From JBCCOW01 sp038749105 (GTDB lineage Bacteria > Planctomycetota > Phycisphaerae > Phycisphaerales > Phycisphaeraceae), in the NCBI GenBank assembly GCA_038749105.1, contig JBCDIM010000003.1:1-64000 (forward strand): 64,000 nt of DNA. Reading direction: 5' to 3'. Each line of letters opens with the position of its first letter. The stretch's first letter is position 1. The position numbers were made by a program, and so were the translations under genes. Below are positions 45,620-55,141 of the stretch, in pieces. The notes beneath the pieces are model-generated. The model had not been told where the DNA came from and made no database searches. It was given only the letters and a program-made list of their open reading frames with translations.

Positions 45620-46354
45620 TCACCGGCGGTTGCGCCGCGGCTTGAGTAGCAGGCCCGCCCCCGCCATAAGTAGGAGCACCGAAGACGGCTCGGGGATGAC
45701 GGTCGAGACGGAGATGTTGTCGAGGCCGAAGCTCTCGTTACTACCGCCCTGGGTGCCGCCACCGGCACCTGTGAACTCGATGGTGACGTCAGTGGCGGTG
45801 TGTGCGACCGTGAAGCTCAGCCGATAGGCGGATTCGGTGAAATCCGTACCGCCCGCGAACTGTTCCTCTCCGACGAAGATGATCTCCGACAAGGTCGGAG
45901 AGAACGACTGGCTGCCGCCGGTATTGGAGACGATGGTCTCGGAAAAGACCGTGGTGCCATCGATGATCACTTCGAAGAGGTCGCCTGAGGGCGGGGTCCC
46001 GCCGTCCCAGGAGTCGATGAACACGACGTCGAACTCGACGGTGAGTGCGACGTGCTCACTCAGCCCCGATAGGTTCACGGTGGTCGCTGCGGTGGGCCCG
46101 GGACCGCCCGGGAGGGGCGCCGCGAGGCTGCCGGTGGCATTCCGCAGGAACTGGTTGCCGAAGCCGTCGTTGCTGAGCCCACTGCCGCCATCGCTGGCGT
46201 TGAGCGTGGTTTCCACTGCTCCAGCGCCGCCGACTTCGGTAGGGGCACCCGCCTCGAAGTCGGTGGAAAAAACAACCGCACCGTTGGCGTGCGAAGCCAA
46301 ACCAAGCCCAGCGGCGGTGAGGCAACCCATGGCGATTTGCTGAACACGTAACAT
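45620..46354 (-). CDS. Secreted PEP-CTERM protein of unknown function
   Basis: 244 residues. GGAGG lies about 9 nt before the ATG. The signal peptide ends SHANGA. The mature part is a beta-sandwich-like domain (FSTDFEAGAPTEV at the start, FGLDNISVSTVIPEP at the end), typical of secreted carbohydrate-binding-like modules. The sorting signal PEPSSVLLLMAGAGLLL plus KPRRNRR ends the protein. It has its own terminator and a candidate operator 72 bp upstream (46426) that matches the one next to the unit 3 LacI gene, so I place it in that regulon. Confidence 0.85.
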   Translation of the reverse strand: MLRVQQIAMGCLTAAGLGLASHANGAVVFSTDFEAGAPTEVGGAGAVETTLNASDGGSGLSNDGFGNQFLRNATGSLAAPLPGGPGPTAATTVNLSGLSEHVALTVEFDVVFIDSWDGGTPPSGDLFEVIIDGTTVFSETIVSNTGGSQSFSPTLSEIIFVGEEQFAGGTDFTESAYRLSFTVAHTATDVTIEFTGAGGGTQGGSNESFGLDNISVSTVIPEPSSVLLLMAGAGLLLKPRRNRR

Positions 46355-46425
46355 ATTTAAGAACCTCCGTTTATATGCGATTTGATTGAATCTTGGGGAA
46401 GAGAACCAATAAGTGAATACAAAAT

Positions 46426-46439
46426 GTTAATCGATGAAC
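46426..46439. promoter_or_regulatory. Candidate LacI operator (GTTAATCGATGAAC)
   Basis: A CG-centred palindrome GTTAATCGATGAAC. Its first ten bases GTTAATCGAT are identical to the site at 54994 beside the unit 3 regulator. It lies between two minus-strand genes (46486 and 46354), in AT-rich DNA where a promoter for the PEP-CTERM gene would be. Confidence 0.6.
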
Positions 46440-46485
46440 TTTTAAAACGCAAGCCGTTTTTCGTTTGTCGGGGTGCCAAGTGTGA

Positions 46486-48459
46486 TTACGGGCGGGCGAG
46501 AGGCTTCAAGACCACGGCCCAGTCCTGATCCGCGTCGGCGGGCGGGCTGCCGAGGTGGGCGACGCGGCCGGCGATGACCTCGGGGGTGGAGCCGACAGAA
46601 AGCGGGCCGCCGGCCCGGGGGTTGAACCAGTGGACGGTGTAGGCGGCGACGGGGGCACCGGTGAGGTTCAGCCGGATGGGCTCGGAGGCGTTGGCGGTGT
46701 AGACGACGATGGGGCCGGGCTGGGTGAAGTCGGCGGGGACGAGGCAGAACAGGCCGTTGGCGTTGCTGTAGTTGCCGACGCGCTCGTTGCGGTTGGTCAG
46801 GGTGTGGAACGGGATGTTGTGGTCTTGGAAGAAGTCCACAGCGATCCGACCGAACCGCCAGGAGTTGGCGCGGCTGCGCCAGTTGTCAACAAACAGATCG
46901 CCCTGTGGCAGCTCCCAGCCAAAGTAGTACTCGACGCCGCCGCCGCCGGCCATGAGGTTGCCCCAGAGGGTGTGCTTGCGCACGTCGTGCTCGTCGTAGC
47001 CGACGGGAGTGCCGTCCTTGAGTTTGCCGGTGTATTCCGGGGGGCCGGGGTAGCCCGTATCCGGGGGGACGCCGGTGGTCCAATGGTTCTGCTCGTCGTT
47101 GCAGACGACCCAGGGCTTGCCGGCCGCGGCGGACTCGGTCACCCAGCGGAGCGTCCAGTGGTGCGACGCGTTCCAGTCGTTCTGCAGCGCGGCACCGGTG
47201 AGCACGGACTGGTCGCCGAGCAGCGGGCGGTAGACCTTGTCCTGTTCGTGGGGGAAGGTCTGGACGACGATGAGGTGGCTGTACGGATCGGTCTCCGCAA
47301 CGAAGGCGGCCATGTCTTGCAGTTGCTTCGTGGTGAGCGAGGTCTCTTCGCCGAGGTTCCAGGTCAGGGCGAGGTGGTGCCCGAAGCGGGCGATGAGTTC
47401 GCGGAGGTAGAGCCTGCGCTCTGGGCCGAGGTCGCCGCCGTCGAGTGAGGCGGGGATGGTGTCGGGTCGGTTTTGTTCGTAGTCGGGGAGGGTGTCGTCG
47501 TCGTTTTCGGTCTCCATGAGCTTGAAGTTGAGGTGCAGGCCGTGGGCCTGTGCGTGGGTGAAGACGATGTTCCACTGGTCGAGCTTGGAGACGTCGTAGT
47601 GGAGCTTGTGCTTGAGCTCGGGGCTGACCATGGGCCAGGTGTTTCGGCCGTCGCCGCCGATGCTGTAGGGAATGAACGAGATGCCGTTGCCGCCGGCCTC
47701 GGCGAGGTAGTTCAGGGCACCGATGAGGCCCTTGCCCTTGCCGCCCTGCCAGGTCGGGTCGCCGGGCTGCCAGTCGGCCTTGTGCGGGGTGTAATCGCGG
47801 ACGGGGACCCAGTCGCGGAGGGTGAACGTGTCATCGAAGTCGGAGTAGGCCAGTAGTGTTTCGGGGGCATCGGCACCGATCTTGAGGAAGTAGCTCCCGT
47901 CACCGAGGAACTGCAGGTGGTGGCCGCCGACGTAGACGAGCCGGCCCTTGCCGCGGAAGTCGATGACGTGGGAGTCGCCTTGTGGTAAGGCGGGTTTGTC
48001 GGTGGGGGCAACGGTGAAGGAGCCGCGGAGGTTGTGGTATTTGGCGAAGGGCGTGGCCCGGTCGCCGTCGATGCGGTGGAAGGCGGTGGTGTAGGCCCAG
48101 GTGCCGGGGGTGTCGGGGCTGAGGTGCGCCCGCCAGGCGTTGCCGGCTTTGGCGGAGGTCTCGGCGGCGTTGCCGTCGGCGGCGAAGTAGCCGGGGACGG
48201 TGTAAGACGGTCTGCCGGATTGGTGGGTGAAGGTGACGTCGAAGCGGTAGCCGGTGAAGGGGTTCGGCGTGGTGTCGGTCTCGTTGGCGAACGGGCCCTG
48301 GAGGGTGAGCGTGACGGGGTGCCACTGCATTGGCGCGTCGGAAACAACGACCGAAGCGTCGCCGTGGTTCTGCGCGAGGGCGGGTAGCGTGATGAGCACG
48401 ACGAGGGACAAGACACACCACAGCGGTGCACCCACGACTGAGCAGAGGAAACGCGGCAT
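46486..48459 (-). CDS. DUF5060-type glycoside-hydrolase-like protein
   Basis: 657 residues. Signal peptide to about residue 30 (LPALAQ). Residues 35-150 form the Ig-like DUF5060-type domain (WHPVTLTLQGPFANETDTTPNPFTGYRFDV is too long to be chance; the core is TPNPFTGYRFDVTF). A TIM-barrel-like domain follows, with candidate catalytic acids Glu371/372 in TWNLGEET and Glu456 in VVCNDEQNHW. A small C-terminal beta domain resembles the 'collagen-binding' module often paired with DUF5060. Such proteins occur in algal and plant glycan loci; the substrate is unknown. AGGAA lies 10 nt before the ATG. It is divergent from the GH52 gene. Confidence 0.75.
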   Translation of the reverse strand: MPRFLCSVVGAPLWCVLSLVVLITLPALAQNHGDASVVVSDAPMQWHPVTLTLQGPFANETDTTPNPFTGYRFDVTFTHQSGRPSYTVPGYFAADGNAAETSAKAGNAWRAHLSPDTPGTWAYTTAFHRIDGDRATPFAKYHNLRGSFTVAPTDKPALPQGDSHVIDFRGKGRLVYVGGHHLQFLGDGSYFLKIGADAPETLLAYSDFDDTFTLRDWVPVRDYTPHKADWQPGDPTWQGGKGKGLIGALNYLAEAGGNGISFIPYSIGGDGRNTWPMVSPELKHKLHYDVSKLDQWNIVFTHAQAHGLHLNFKLMETENDDDTLPDYEQNRPDTIPASLDGGDLGPERRLYLRELIARFGHHLALTWNLGEETSLTTKQLQDMAAFVAETDPYSHLIVVQTFPHEQDKVYRPLLGDQSVLTGAALQNDWNASHHWTLRWVTESAAAGKPWVVCNDEQNHWTTGVPPDTGYPGPPEYTGKLKDGTPVGYDEHDVRKHTLWGNLMAGGGGVEYYFGWELPQGDLFVDNWRSRANSWRFGRIAVDFFQDHNIPFHTLTNRNERVGNYSNANGLFCLVPADFTQPGPIVVYTANASEPIRLNLTGAPVAAYTVHWFNPRAGGPLSVGSTPEVIAGRVAHLGSPPADADQDWAVVLKPLARP

Positions 48460-48640
48460 GTGAGATTTGATTCCTACGCGGTCGGCTTACGAGTGGGGAG
48501 CAAACCCGGTCTCTCGTTGCACAAGGCCCGTCTTGGCGAACGCCACGGGCGACATGACCACTGGCCGAAACATACCACAAGCCCGGCCAAACCCAAACGG
48601 CGTCGACACCACACCACCCCGCCGGCTATAACCCCCGCCC

Positions 48641-50836
48641 ATGGAACAGCCACAACCCACGCACCCGTTCTTCAATGTGCAGCACAGCCCGATCGGCGCA
48701 TTCGCGTCGTTCACCCTTGGCGAGAAAGGGCCGAATGGCGGGCTCGGACTGCAAGAGGGCAAGCCCGCAGACGAGCCGGTGTACGTCGGGCTCGAGTCGC
48801 GGGACGACGCCAACCGTTTCGACACGCTGCCGTTTTACGACGGGAAAGCGGCGAGCGAGGCCGAGCGTTTTGTGAGCGACAGCGAGGCGTCGCCGGAGAT
48901 GGACGACCCGATGCTGGGCGATATCCCGGGGGTGCAGGTACTGATGTTTGAGGACGAGCGGATCACGCGGACGCTCACGGTGTCGCGCGACACCTGGACC
49001 GCCGGCGACCTGACGCTGCGGTTGATCTCGCCGGTGATGCCGGTGCCAGACCCGGAGGCGTCGGAGCCGGATCACGCCGCGTTGCAGTTGGCGACATGCC
49101 CGGCAGTATTGGTCGAATTGGAAGTCAATAACACGGGCTGCGATCGAGCACGCCGGGCGTTCTTCGGCTACTCGGGCAACGACCCGTACTCACAACTCCG
49201 GACGGTCTTACCCACGGACGGTGACCCGCTCACGGGGCTGCTGCAGGGCCGGATCAAAGGCGTCTTCTCGGCGGACCCCGCGATGCAGTTCGGCCGGGCG
49301 TTCTCGATCGACGCGGTGGTGCGTCCGGTGCGCAACATCGGCGACGACGTCTTCGCGCTCGGGCCGACCGGCCTGCTCTACGCCGACGCGCCGCCCGATA
49401 CCGTCACCACGTTCCGCTTCGCCGTGTGCTTCTACAACGCCGGCGTCGTCACGACCGGGCAGGACGCCGTGTACTTTTACACCCGCTACTTCGACAGCCT
49501 CGAGAGCGTGGGACGCTACGCGCTGGACCACTTCGACGACTATCTCACGTTGGCCGACACCGCCGACGCGATGCTCAACGACGCGGCCCACCTCAACGAC
49601 GCCCAACGTTTTCAGATTGCCCACACCCTCCACAGCTACTACGGCTCCACGCAGCTGCTCGACCTTGGCAACACCCCACCGCTGACCCACGACGGACGAA
49701 CGCCCTGCTGGGTGGTCAACGAGGGCGAGTACCGGATGATGAACACGTTCGACCTGACCGTTGACATGCTGTTCTACGAGCTGCGGATGAACCCTTGGAC
49801 CAGCCGGAACGTGCTCGACCGGTTCGTCGAGCGCTACGCCTACACCGACACCCTCCACTTCCCAGGCGGCACCAACGACCACACCGGCGGCGTCAGCTTC
49901 ACCCACGACCAGGGCGTCGCCAACCACTTCACGCCGCCTGGGTATTCCAGCTACGAGCTACAAGGGCTCAAAGGCTGCTTCTCGTACATGACCTGCGAGC
50001 AGCTGGCGAATTTCATCTGCTGCGTCGCGGCGTATGACCACGCGACGGGCGACCACGACTGGACAGCCAAACACGCCGAGCTGCTCGGCGACTGCCTCGA
50101 CTCACTACTCAACCGCGACCACCCCGACCCCGCGCAGCGTAACGGCGTCATGGGGCTCGATAGCTCCCGCACCCGCAATGGCGCGGAGATCACCACCTAC
50201 GACAGCCTCGACACCTCGCTCGGCCAGGCCCGCAACAACGTCTACCTCGCGGTCAAGAGCTGGTCCGCCTGCGTCTTGCTTGCGAAGCTCTTCAAGCGCT
50301 TCGGGATGGACGAGAAGGCTGACCTGGCTACCGAGCAGGCGGCCCGCACCGCAGCGACAGTTGCGTCGCAAGCGGATGCCGACGGGCTGATCCCTGCGGT
50401 GATGTTCGAGGGCAGCGTCGCGCACATCATCCCGGCGATCGAGGGGCTGGTGTTCCCGTATGTCGCTGGGGCACGGGAAGCGGTGGCGATGGATGGGCCG
50501 TACGCCGGTTTCATTGCGGCGCTGCGCAAACACCTGGACGCGGTGCTTCAGCCTGGCGTTTGCCTGTTCGAAGACGGCGGCTGGAAGCTGTCCAACACGA
50601 CGATCAACTCGTGGCTGAGCAAGATCTACTTGTGTCAGTTCGTTGCTCGAGAGGTCCTCGGGCACCGTGACGCCGAAGCCTCGCAAGCGGCGGACGAAGC
50701 GCACATGGCGTGGCTGCTGCGGCCGGAGAACACCTACTGGGCATGGTGCGATCAGATGTATGCCGGCGTGGCGAAGGGCAGCAAGTACTACCCGCGCGGG
50801 GTGACGTCGACGCTTTGGCTGGATGAGACGCCTTAG
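48641..50836 (+). CDS. GH52 beta-xylosidase
   Basis: 731 residues, the usual GH52 length (about 700). The whole protein follows the known Geobacillus-type GH52 enzyme: start FFNVQHSPIGAFASFTLG, central WVVNEGEYRMMNTFDLTVD (residues 357-375, holding the nucleophile Glu), GVMGLDSSRTRNGAEITTYD with SLD (to about 524, holding the general-acid Asp), and end KYYPRGVTSTLWL. GH52 cleaves xylose from the non-reducing end of xylo-oligosaccharides with retention. There is no signal peptide, so it acts in the cytoplasm on imported xylo-oligomers. No clear ribosome site precedes the ATG. It is divergent from the DUF5060 gene and convergent with the large beta-helix gene. Confidence 0.95.
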   Translation: MEQPQPTHPFFNVQHSPIGAFASFTLGEKGPNGGLGLQEGKPADEPVYVGLESRDDANRFDTLPFYDGKAASEAERFVSDSEASPEMDDPMLGDIPGVQVLMFEDERITRTLTVSRDTWTAGDLTLRLISPVMPVPDPEASEPDHAALQLATCPAVLVELEVNNTGCDRARRAFFGYSGNDPYSQLRTVLPTDGDPLTGLLQGRIKGVFSADPAMQFGRAFSIDAVVRPVRNIGDDVFALGPTGLLYADAPPDTVTTFRFAVCFYNAGVVTTGQDAVYFYTRYFDSLESVGRYALDHFDDYLTLADTADAMLNDAAHLNDAQRFQIAHTLHSYYGSTQLLDLGNTPPLTHDGRTPCWVVNEGEYRMMNTFDLTVDMLFYELRMNPWTSRNVLDRFVERYAYTDTLHFPGGTNDHTGGVSFTHDQGVANHFTPPGYSSYELQGLKGCFSYMTCEQLANFICCVAAYDHATGDHDWTAKHAELLGDCLDSLLNRDHPDPAQRNGVMGLDSSRTRNGAEITTYDSLDTSLGQARNNVYLAVKSWSACVLLAKLFKRFGMDEKADLATEQAARTAATVASQADADGLIPAVMFEGSVAHIIPAIEGLVFPYVAGAREAVAMDGPYAGFIAALRKHLDAVLQPGVCLFEDGGWKLSNTTINSWLSKIYLCQFVAREVLGHRDAEASQAADEAHMAWLLRPENTYWAWCDQMYAGVAKGSKYYPRGVTSTLWLDETP

Positions 50837-50902
50837 GTCGACTTGGGCATTCGGCTCGCCGCGTGCCGCCGGGCAGAGCCCAGGGCTAAGGGGGCGGTTC
50901 GC

Positions 50903-53803
50903 TCATTGGTGCAGGTACGTCACACCGACGACGATCACGCTGGTGTCGCGGCCGGGCTCGGGGCGGAGGCGTAGCTCGGCCACCACCTTGTCGGGGTGCG
51001 GGTTCTGGAGCTGCATGACGTAGAGCAGCGCACCGGGTGATTGGCCGTAGGCCTTTAGGCGGACGTGTCGAGCGTGGTTGTTGTCGAAGCTCGGGAACGC
51101 GTGGTACCACTCGCCGACGCCGGGCTCGGGGACGCCGGGGTTGGCGGGGCGGACGGGCACGGCGTGGGTCGAGCCGTCGTCGTAAACCAGCTCGTACACC
51201 GCGGCGGCGTCGGTCTCGCCGCCGATCCAGCCGGCACCGTGCAGGACATAGACGGCCGGCGTGGTGGTGCCGATGGACAGTGCGTACGAATCAGCGAGGG
51301 CTTGGCCGGCGGTTTGGTTGACCTTGTTCGACGGCAACGCGATCCCGACGCGGGCGTCGCCGCTGAGGTTCGGGATGTCGAAGGGGACACCGGCGAACAC
51401 GTGCCGACCGGCCTCGAGGTGGGGCAGCTGGTTGCCGGCCCCGATCCAAGCCTCCGACCCGGTCAGTGACCGGTTGGCGAACGACGCGAGGTCGACCGGC
51501 TTCCACTGGTTCTCGATGGCGTTTCGGGCCAGCTCGAACGCGGGGCCCGACTCGTGGCCCGCCGAAGCGGTGATGCTCAAGAAGCGGTTGGTTTGGGTGA
51601 GGGCATACTCGAGCTTCGCGCGGTCTTCGGCGGACAGTGCGCCGGGTAGGTCACCGAGCTTCTGCCGGACCACGTCACTACCGATGGACCAATCGAAGTT
51701 CTCCGCCGACCCGAAGGCCGGGTCCATCTCGACGCTCAGCGACTCCTGGCCGGTCGCCCGGCGCCAGGCATCGAGCCCGCCGGTGCCGCCACCGGGCAGG
51801 TGGAAGGCGCTTCCGGGGGCGACGCTGTGGTAGATGTTTCCGTCGGCGTCGAGCGTGGTGAGGTAGTCGTCGAACTGCTCGGGGCTGCAGTCGTCGAGCA
51901 GCAGCGGGCTGGACGGGTCGCCCGAGACGATGAGGTTGTTGTAGACGGTCCAGTCCTTGGAGTGGTTGGCGTACTCCGACTCGGTGCCGCGGCGGTGGAG
52001 GTAGATCACCGCCTGGTCGGGGCTGGCCGAGTAGAGGATGTTGTCTTCGAGGTGGACGTTCCAGGAGGTGCCGTCGATCGCGCGGGTGCCGACGCTGTTC
52101 CAGACGACGTTGCGTTTGATTTCGATGGGCCCGGTGAGTTTTTCGAGGTAGAGCTGGGAGCCGTAGTGGTTGGCGATGAAGAGCGAGTCGGTGATGGTGA
52201 TGGGGCTGCGGGGGGTGAAGGACTGGTCGAGCCAGAACCCGTTGGTGAGGTTGGCGAAGGAGCGGTGGCCCCGGATAATCATCCCGACCTGCCCGTCGAG
52301 GGCGAAGGCCTTGACGCCGGCGGCGTCCCAGCCGTGCTGCGAGCCGGTGTGGCCCCGCCAGTTGTTGTAGGAGGATTCGCAGTCTTCGAGGACGTAGTCG
52401 TCGACGCGGTAGCCGGTGGACAGGCCCTTCCAGCCATTGCCGTTGAAGGTGGATCGGCGGATGGTGATGCGGTTGCGTTTCTCGCCGGTGATGGCGAAGG
52501 CCTTCGCGCCGTGCTCGTTGAATCGGCAGTCCTCGACGAGGATGTTGTTGCCCCCGATGGCGACGCCCCAGGTGTGCGAGCCGACGGACGTGGCGGTGTG
52601 GATGAACGCGAGGTTGCGGAGCACCACGTTGTCCCGGCCGTCGATGTTGAGGATGAACGGCTGCACGGCGACCTCGACCGCGGCGTCGTTGAGCTCGATG
52701 CCTTCGGGCGGGCAGACGTAGATGGCTTGCTCTGCCTCGACCACGCCGAACGTCCCCGGCAGCAGCGACGCGGGATCGCGCACGCCCTGCGGCTGCCAGG
52801 CCCCCGGCTCGTTGTCGCTCTCGCTGGTCTGGTCCAGCGGCACCGCGCCGTCCGGATCGATCCACGCGAACTGCTCCAGCATGCTCGGCAGCAGGATCAT
52901 CCCGTCGACCGTCACCATCTCGCTGCGGGCCACACGCGGGTCGATCAGGTAGCCCCAGCGTTCCCAGTTCTGTTCGCAGAGCCCGAATTGGTGCGGCCAC
53001 GGCTTGCGATACACCTTGTCCGTGCCTGCCACAAGCTCCCACCCACCGGACCAGTCCTCCGCCCCGCTGATGACCGGCTGCGTGTCGCCTTCGCCCTCGA
53101 TCACCAACACCGCCTGCCGCGCCGCCTCCGGCCAGTCCGCACACCACAGCTCGATCGCGCCCTCCCGGTAAAGACCTTCCGCCACCGTGATCTTCACCCC
53201 CTCGCTACGCTGCAACAGCTTGCCCGCCTGCGCGACCGCCGCACCGAGCGTCGAGAACGTCTTCTGGTCATCGCCTTCCACCGTTTGATCGACACGCAGG
53301 TGGTGCACCACGCCCGACTCATCGACCTCGGCCCCCTTAGCCAGGTTCGGCGTCGCCTGCGCCGGGGTCAGGGTCGTCCGCGACATCACCCAGTGCCAGC
53401 CGAGATCGGTCACCGAATACACGAACGCTGCGGGGATCGGCTCGCCGGGCGTCACCGGCTTACCGTCGAGGGTCTTGAAGTCGGCGCCGCGGATGATCGG
53501 CATCAGGTGCGAGTCCACGATGTCGGGGTTGGCCGTGACGATCGCGACGGTCTGGTCGTCCGAGGCGTAGAAAAACCCGTGCGAGCCCGGCACCACCACG
53601 CGGTGCCGCTTGAGCGTCTTGCCCTGCAGCGCCTCGACCAGCGGGTGGTCTGCGGGCAGCTCGGTTAACGCGGTGGCGTCGGCACCCTGGGCCTGGAAGT
53701 CGGTGACCAGGCCACGCAGGTCGCGCCCGACCGTGGGCAACGCGGGCAGGCAGAGCAGCAGCGTCAGCAGCAACAAGAGCGCGACGGGTTTCATGGGTTC
53801 CAT
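50903..53803 (-). CDS. Large secreted beta-helix protein, multidomain
   Basis: 966 residues from the ATG at 53803, with AAGGAA about 8 nt upstream (an upstream start at 53848 adds a non-signal leader). Signal peptide MEPMKPVALLLLLTLLLCLP. Residues about 25-190 are an extra N-terminal domain not found in the other three paralogues. Then come the shared block (FSTLGAAVAQAGKLL, EGLYREGAIELW, PVISGAEDWSGGWE, RSEMVTVDGMILLP) and beta-helix coils (VEDCRFNEHGAKAFAI, IRRSTFNGNGWKGLS). The C-terminal ~200 residues form a beta-sandwich resembling an NPCBM/CBM-like module (VPFDIPNLSGDARVG). It has no PEP-CTERM tail. It may be a hydrolase or lyase. Confidence 0.75.
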   Translation of the reverse strand: MEPMKPVALLLLLTLLLCLPALPTVGRDLRGLVTDFQAQGADATALTELPADHPLVEALQGKTLKRHRVVVPGSHGFFYASDDQTVAIVTANPDIVDSHLMPIIRGADFKTLDGKPVTPGEPIPAAFVYSVTDLGWHWVMSRTTLTPAQATPNLAKGAEVDESGVVHHLRVDQTVEGDDQKTFSTLGAAVAQAGKLLQRSEGVKITVAEGLYREGAIELWCADWPEAARQAVLVIEGEGDTQPVISGAEDWSGGWELVAGTDKVYRKPWPHQFGLCEQNWERWGYLIDPRVARSEMVTVDGMILLPSMLEQFAWIDPDGAVPLDQTSESDNEPGAWQPQGVRDPASLLPGTFGVVEAEQAIYVCPPEGIELNDAAVEVAVQPFILNIDGRDNVVLRNLAFIHTATSVGSHTWGVAIGGNNILVEDCRFNEHGAKAFAITGEKRNRITIRRSTFNGNGWKGLSTGYRVDDYVLEDCESSYNNWRGHTGSQHGWDAAGVKAFALDGQVGMIIRGHRSFANLTNGFWLDQSFTPRSPITITDSLFIANHYGSQLYLEKLTGPIEIKRNVVWNSVGTRAIDGTSWNVHLEDNILYSASPDQAVIYLHRRGTESEYANHSKDWTVYNNLIVSGDPSSPLLLDDCSPEQFDDYLTTLDADGNIYHSVAPGSAFHLPGGGTGGLDAWRRATGQESLSVEMDPAFGSAENFDWSIGSDVVRQKLGDLPGALSAEDRAKLEYALTQTNRFLSITASAGHESGPAFELARNAIENQWKPVDLASFANRSLTGSEAWIGAGNQLPHLEAGRHVFAGVPFDIPNLSGDARVGIALPSNKVNQTAGQALADSYALSIGTTTPAVYVLHGAGWIGGETDAAAVYELVYDDGSTHAVPVRPANPGVPEPGVGEWYHAFPSFDNNHARHVRLKAYGQSPGALLYVMQLQNPHPDKVVAELRLRPEPGRDTSVIVVGVTYLHQ

Positions 53804-53892
53804 GGCGTGATTCCTTGGGATCAGGTTCAGACAGAGTGCGGATGGCATAAAGCGGATGAGGCGACAAACACAGCGTGAGACACTTGCCGTGC

Positions 53893-54849
53893 TTAAGGCT
53901 CGTCACAGACGGCGAGCAAGCGATCGATGGTGGTGAACCCGACGCACTGCACGGTGTCGGCCCCGCCGTAGTAGAGCTTGATGCTGCCGTCGTCTTCCGC
54001 GACGGCACCGGCGGTGAACACGACGCTGGGCGTCTGCCCGTGCAGTTCGTAGTCGGTGGTCGGCGTGAGGATCGGCTTGCGTGACAGCGCGATGATCTTC
54101 GAGGGGTCGTCCAGGTCGTGGACACAGACGCCGAGCTGATAGATCAGGTGGGCCTTGGCCTGCGTGCGGACGCCATGGAAGATGTTGAGCCAGCCCTTGT
54201 CGGTCTTGATGGGCACGGCCCCGGCGCCGACCTTGTTCCACGCCCACGCCAGCCGATCCTTGGGCAGGATGCAGTCGCCCCGGCCCCAGTGGATGAGGTC
54301 TTTCGAATAACTGATCCACATGTCGCCGGAGTCCCACGTCGTGAGTGGCCGGTCGAGGCGGACGTAGTCGTCGCCACCCCCGGAAGGGCTAGGAAACTTC
54401 TCGGGGAACAGCACGAGGTTGCGGTTGCCCGCGTCGGTGATGAAGCCGTGCCAGGTGAAGGTCTCGAAGTCCTTCGTGGACTGGAGCACGCCGCGGCAGT
54501 CGTACCGGCTGTGCGCGGCGTGCATGAGGTAGTAGGTGTCGCCGAGCTTGGTGATGCGCGGGTCATAGATGTTGATCTCGGCGTACTTCTGGTACATCGG
54601 GTCGTCCTCGGGCATCGGGATCGGGGTGTCCCGCGGCGTGAAGCTCAGCCCGTCGTCGGACTCGGCGATCCAGAAATACGCTTTGAGCCCGGCATCCTCG
54701 CAGCGGCAGACCATGACGTATCGGCCGTCGTGCTTGACGATGCCGGAGTTGAAGACGTGGAGGATGTGGTAGGCGTCGGGGAAGTCCTTGCCGGTGAGGA
54801 TGGGGTTGCCGGGGTAGCGTTCGACGACGGAGTAGTTGTGGAAGGTCAT
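53893..54849 (-). CDS. GH130-type beta-mannoside phosphorylase/hydrolase-like enzyme
   Basis: 318 residues, normal GH130 size, no signal peptide. Five-bladed propeller motifs: RYPGNPILTG near the start, VFNSGIVKHDGRYVMVCRCED, IYDPRITKLGDTYYL (the position of the conserved EDPR block, here YDPR), GAGAVPIKTDKGWLNIFHGV and LYYGGADTVQCVG. GH130 enzymes phosphorolyse or hydrolyse beta-mannosides; substrates vary by subgroup and cannot be read here. It is cytoplasmic. It is divergent from the unit 3 LacI gene with a shared operator at 54994. The gap to the beta-helix gene is 89 bp, same strand, so co-transcription is likely. Confidence 0.85.
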   Translation of the reverse strand: MTFHNYSVVERYPGNPILTGKDFPDAYHILHVFNSGIVKHDGRYVMVCRCEDAGLKAYFWIAESDDGLSFTPRDTPIPMPEDDPMYQKYAEINIYDPRITKLGDTYYLMHAAHSRYDCRGVLQSTKDFETFTWHGFITDAGNRNLVLFPEKFPSPSGGGDDYVRLDRPLTTWDSGDMWISYSKDLIHWGRGDCILPKDRLAWAWNKVGAGAVPIKTDKGWLNIFHGVRTQAKAHLIYQLGVCVHDLDDPSKIIALSRKPILTPTTDYELHGQTPSVVFTAGAVAEDDGSIKLYYGGADTVQCVGFTTIDRLLAVCDEP

Positions 54850-54993
54850 GCGGATCCGGGAGAAGGGGCGGGTGAAAGGTCACGCCGGGGGCGTGCGGGT
54901 CGGGGCGGAGATGAGACGGCAGAGAGAAAAAGAAGTTGAAGAAAGCGGCGAATGAGGCTTGCAACCGCCGGGGACTTGGGTAGCATAGTAAAA

Positions 54994-55007
54994 GTTAATC
55001 GATAAAC
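54994..55007. promoter_or_regulatory. Candidate LacI operator (GTTAATCGATAAAC)
   Basis: A near-perfect 14-bp palindrome with central CG; only positions 4 and 11 break symmetry. It lies in the divergent region between the GH130 gene and the unit 3 LacI gene. Its first ten bases, GTTAATCGAT, recur at 46426 in front of a PEP-CTERM gene. Confidence 0.7.
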
Positions 55008-55141
55008 AAAGTCATCGCTAAAGATTCATATCTATTCACCTTCATCGCGGCTTGCTCAGGTCCTTTGTAAGCCCCATCATCCAGGAATCGGGCCTGAAAC
55101 CCGCCTCATCGACCTCAAAACCCCTTTTCAAGCCTCCACCC

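Noticed and set aside
51800..53668. Long plus-strand frame opposite the large beta-helix gene
   Set aside because: Low-complexity, Val/Asp/Gly-rich mirror frame; the minus strand has a signal peptide, beta-helix coils and a ribosome site.
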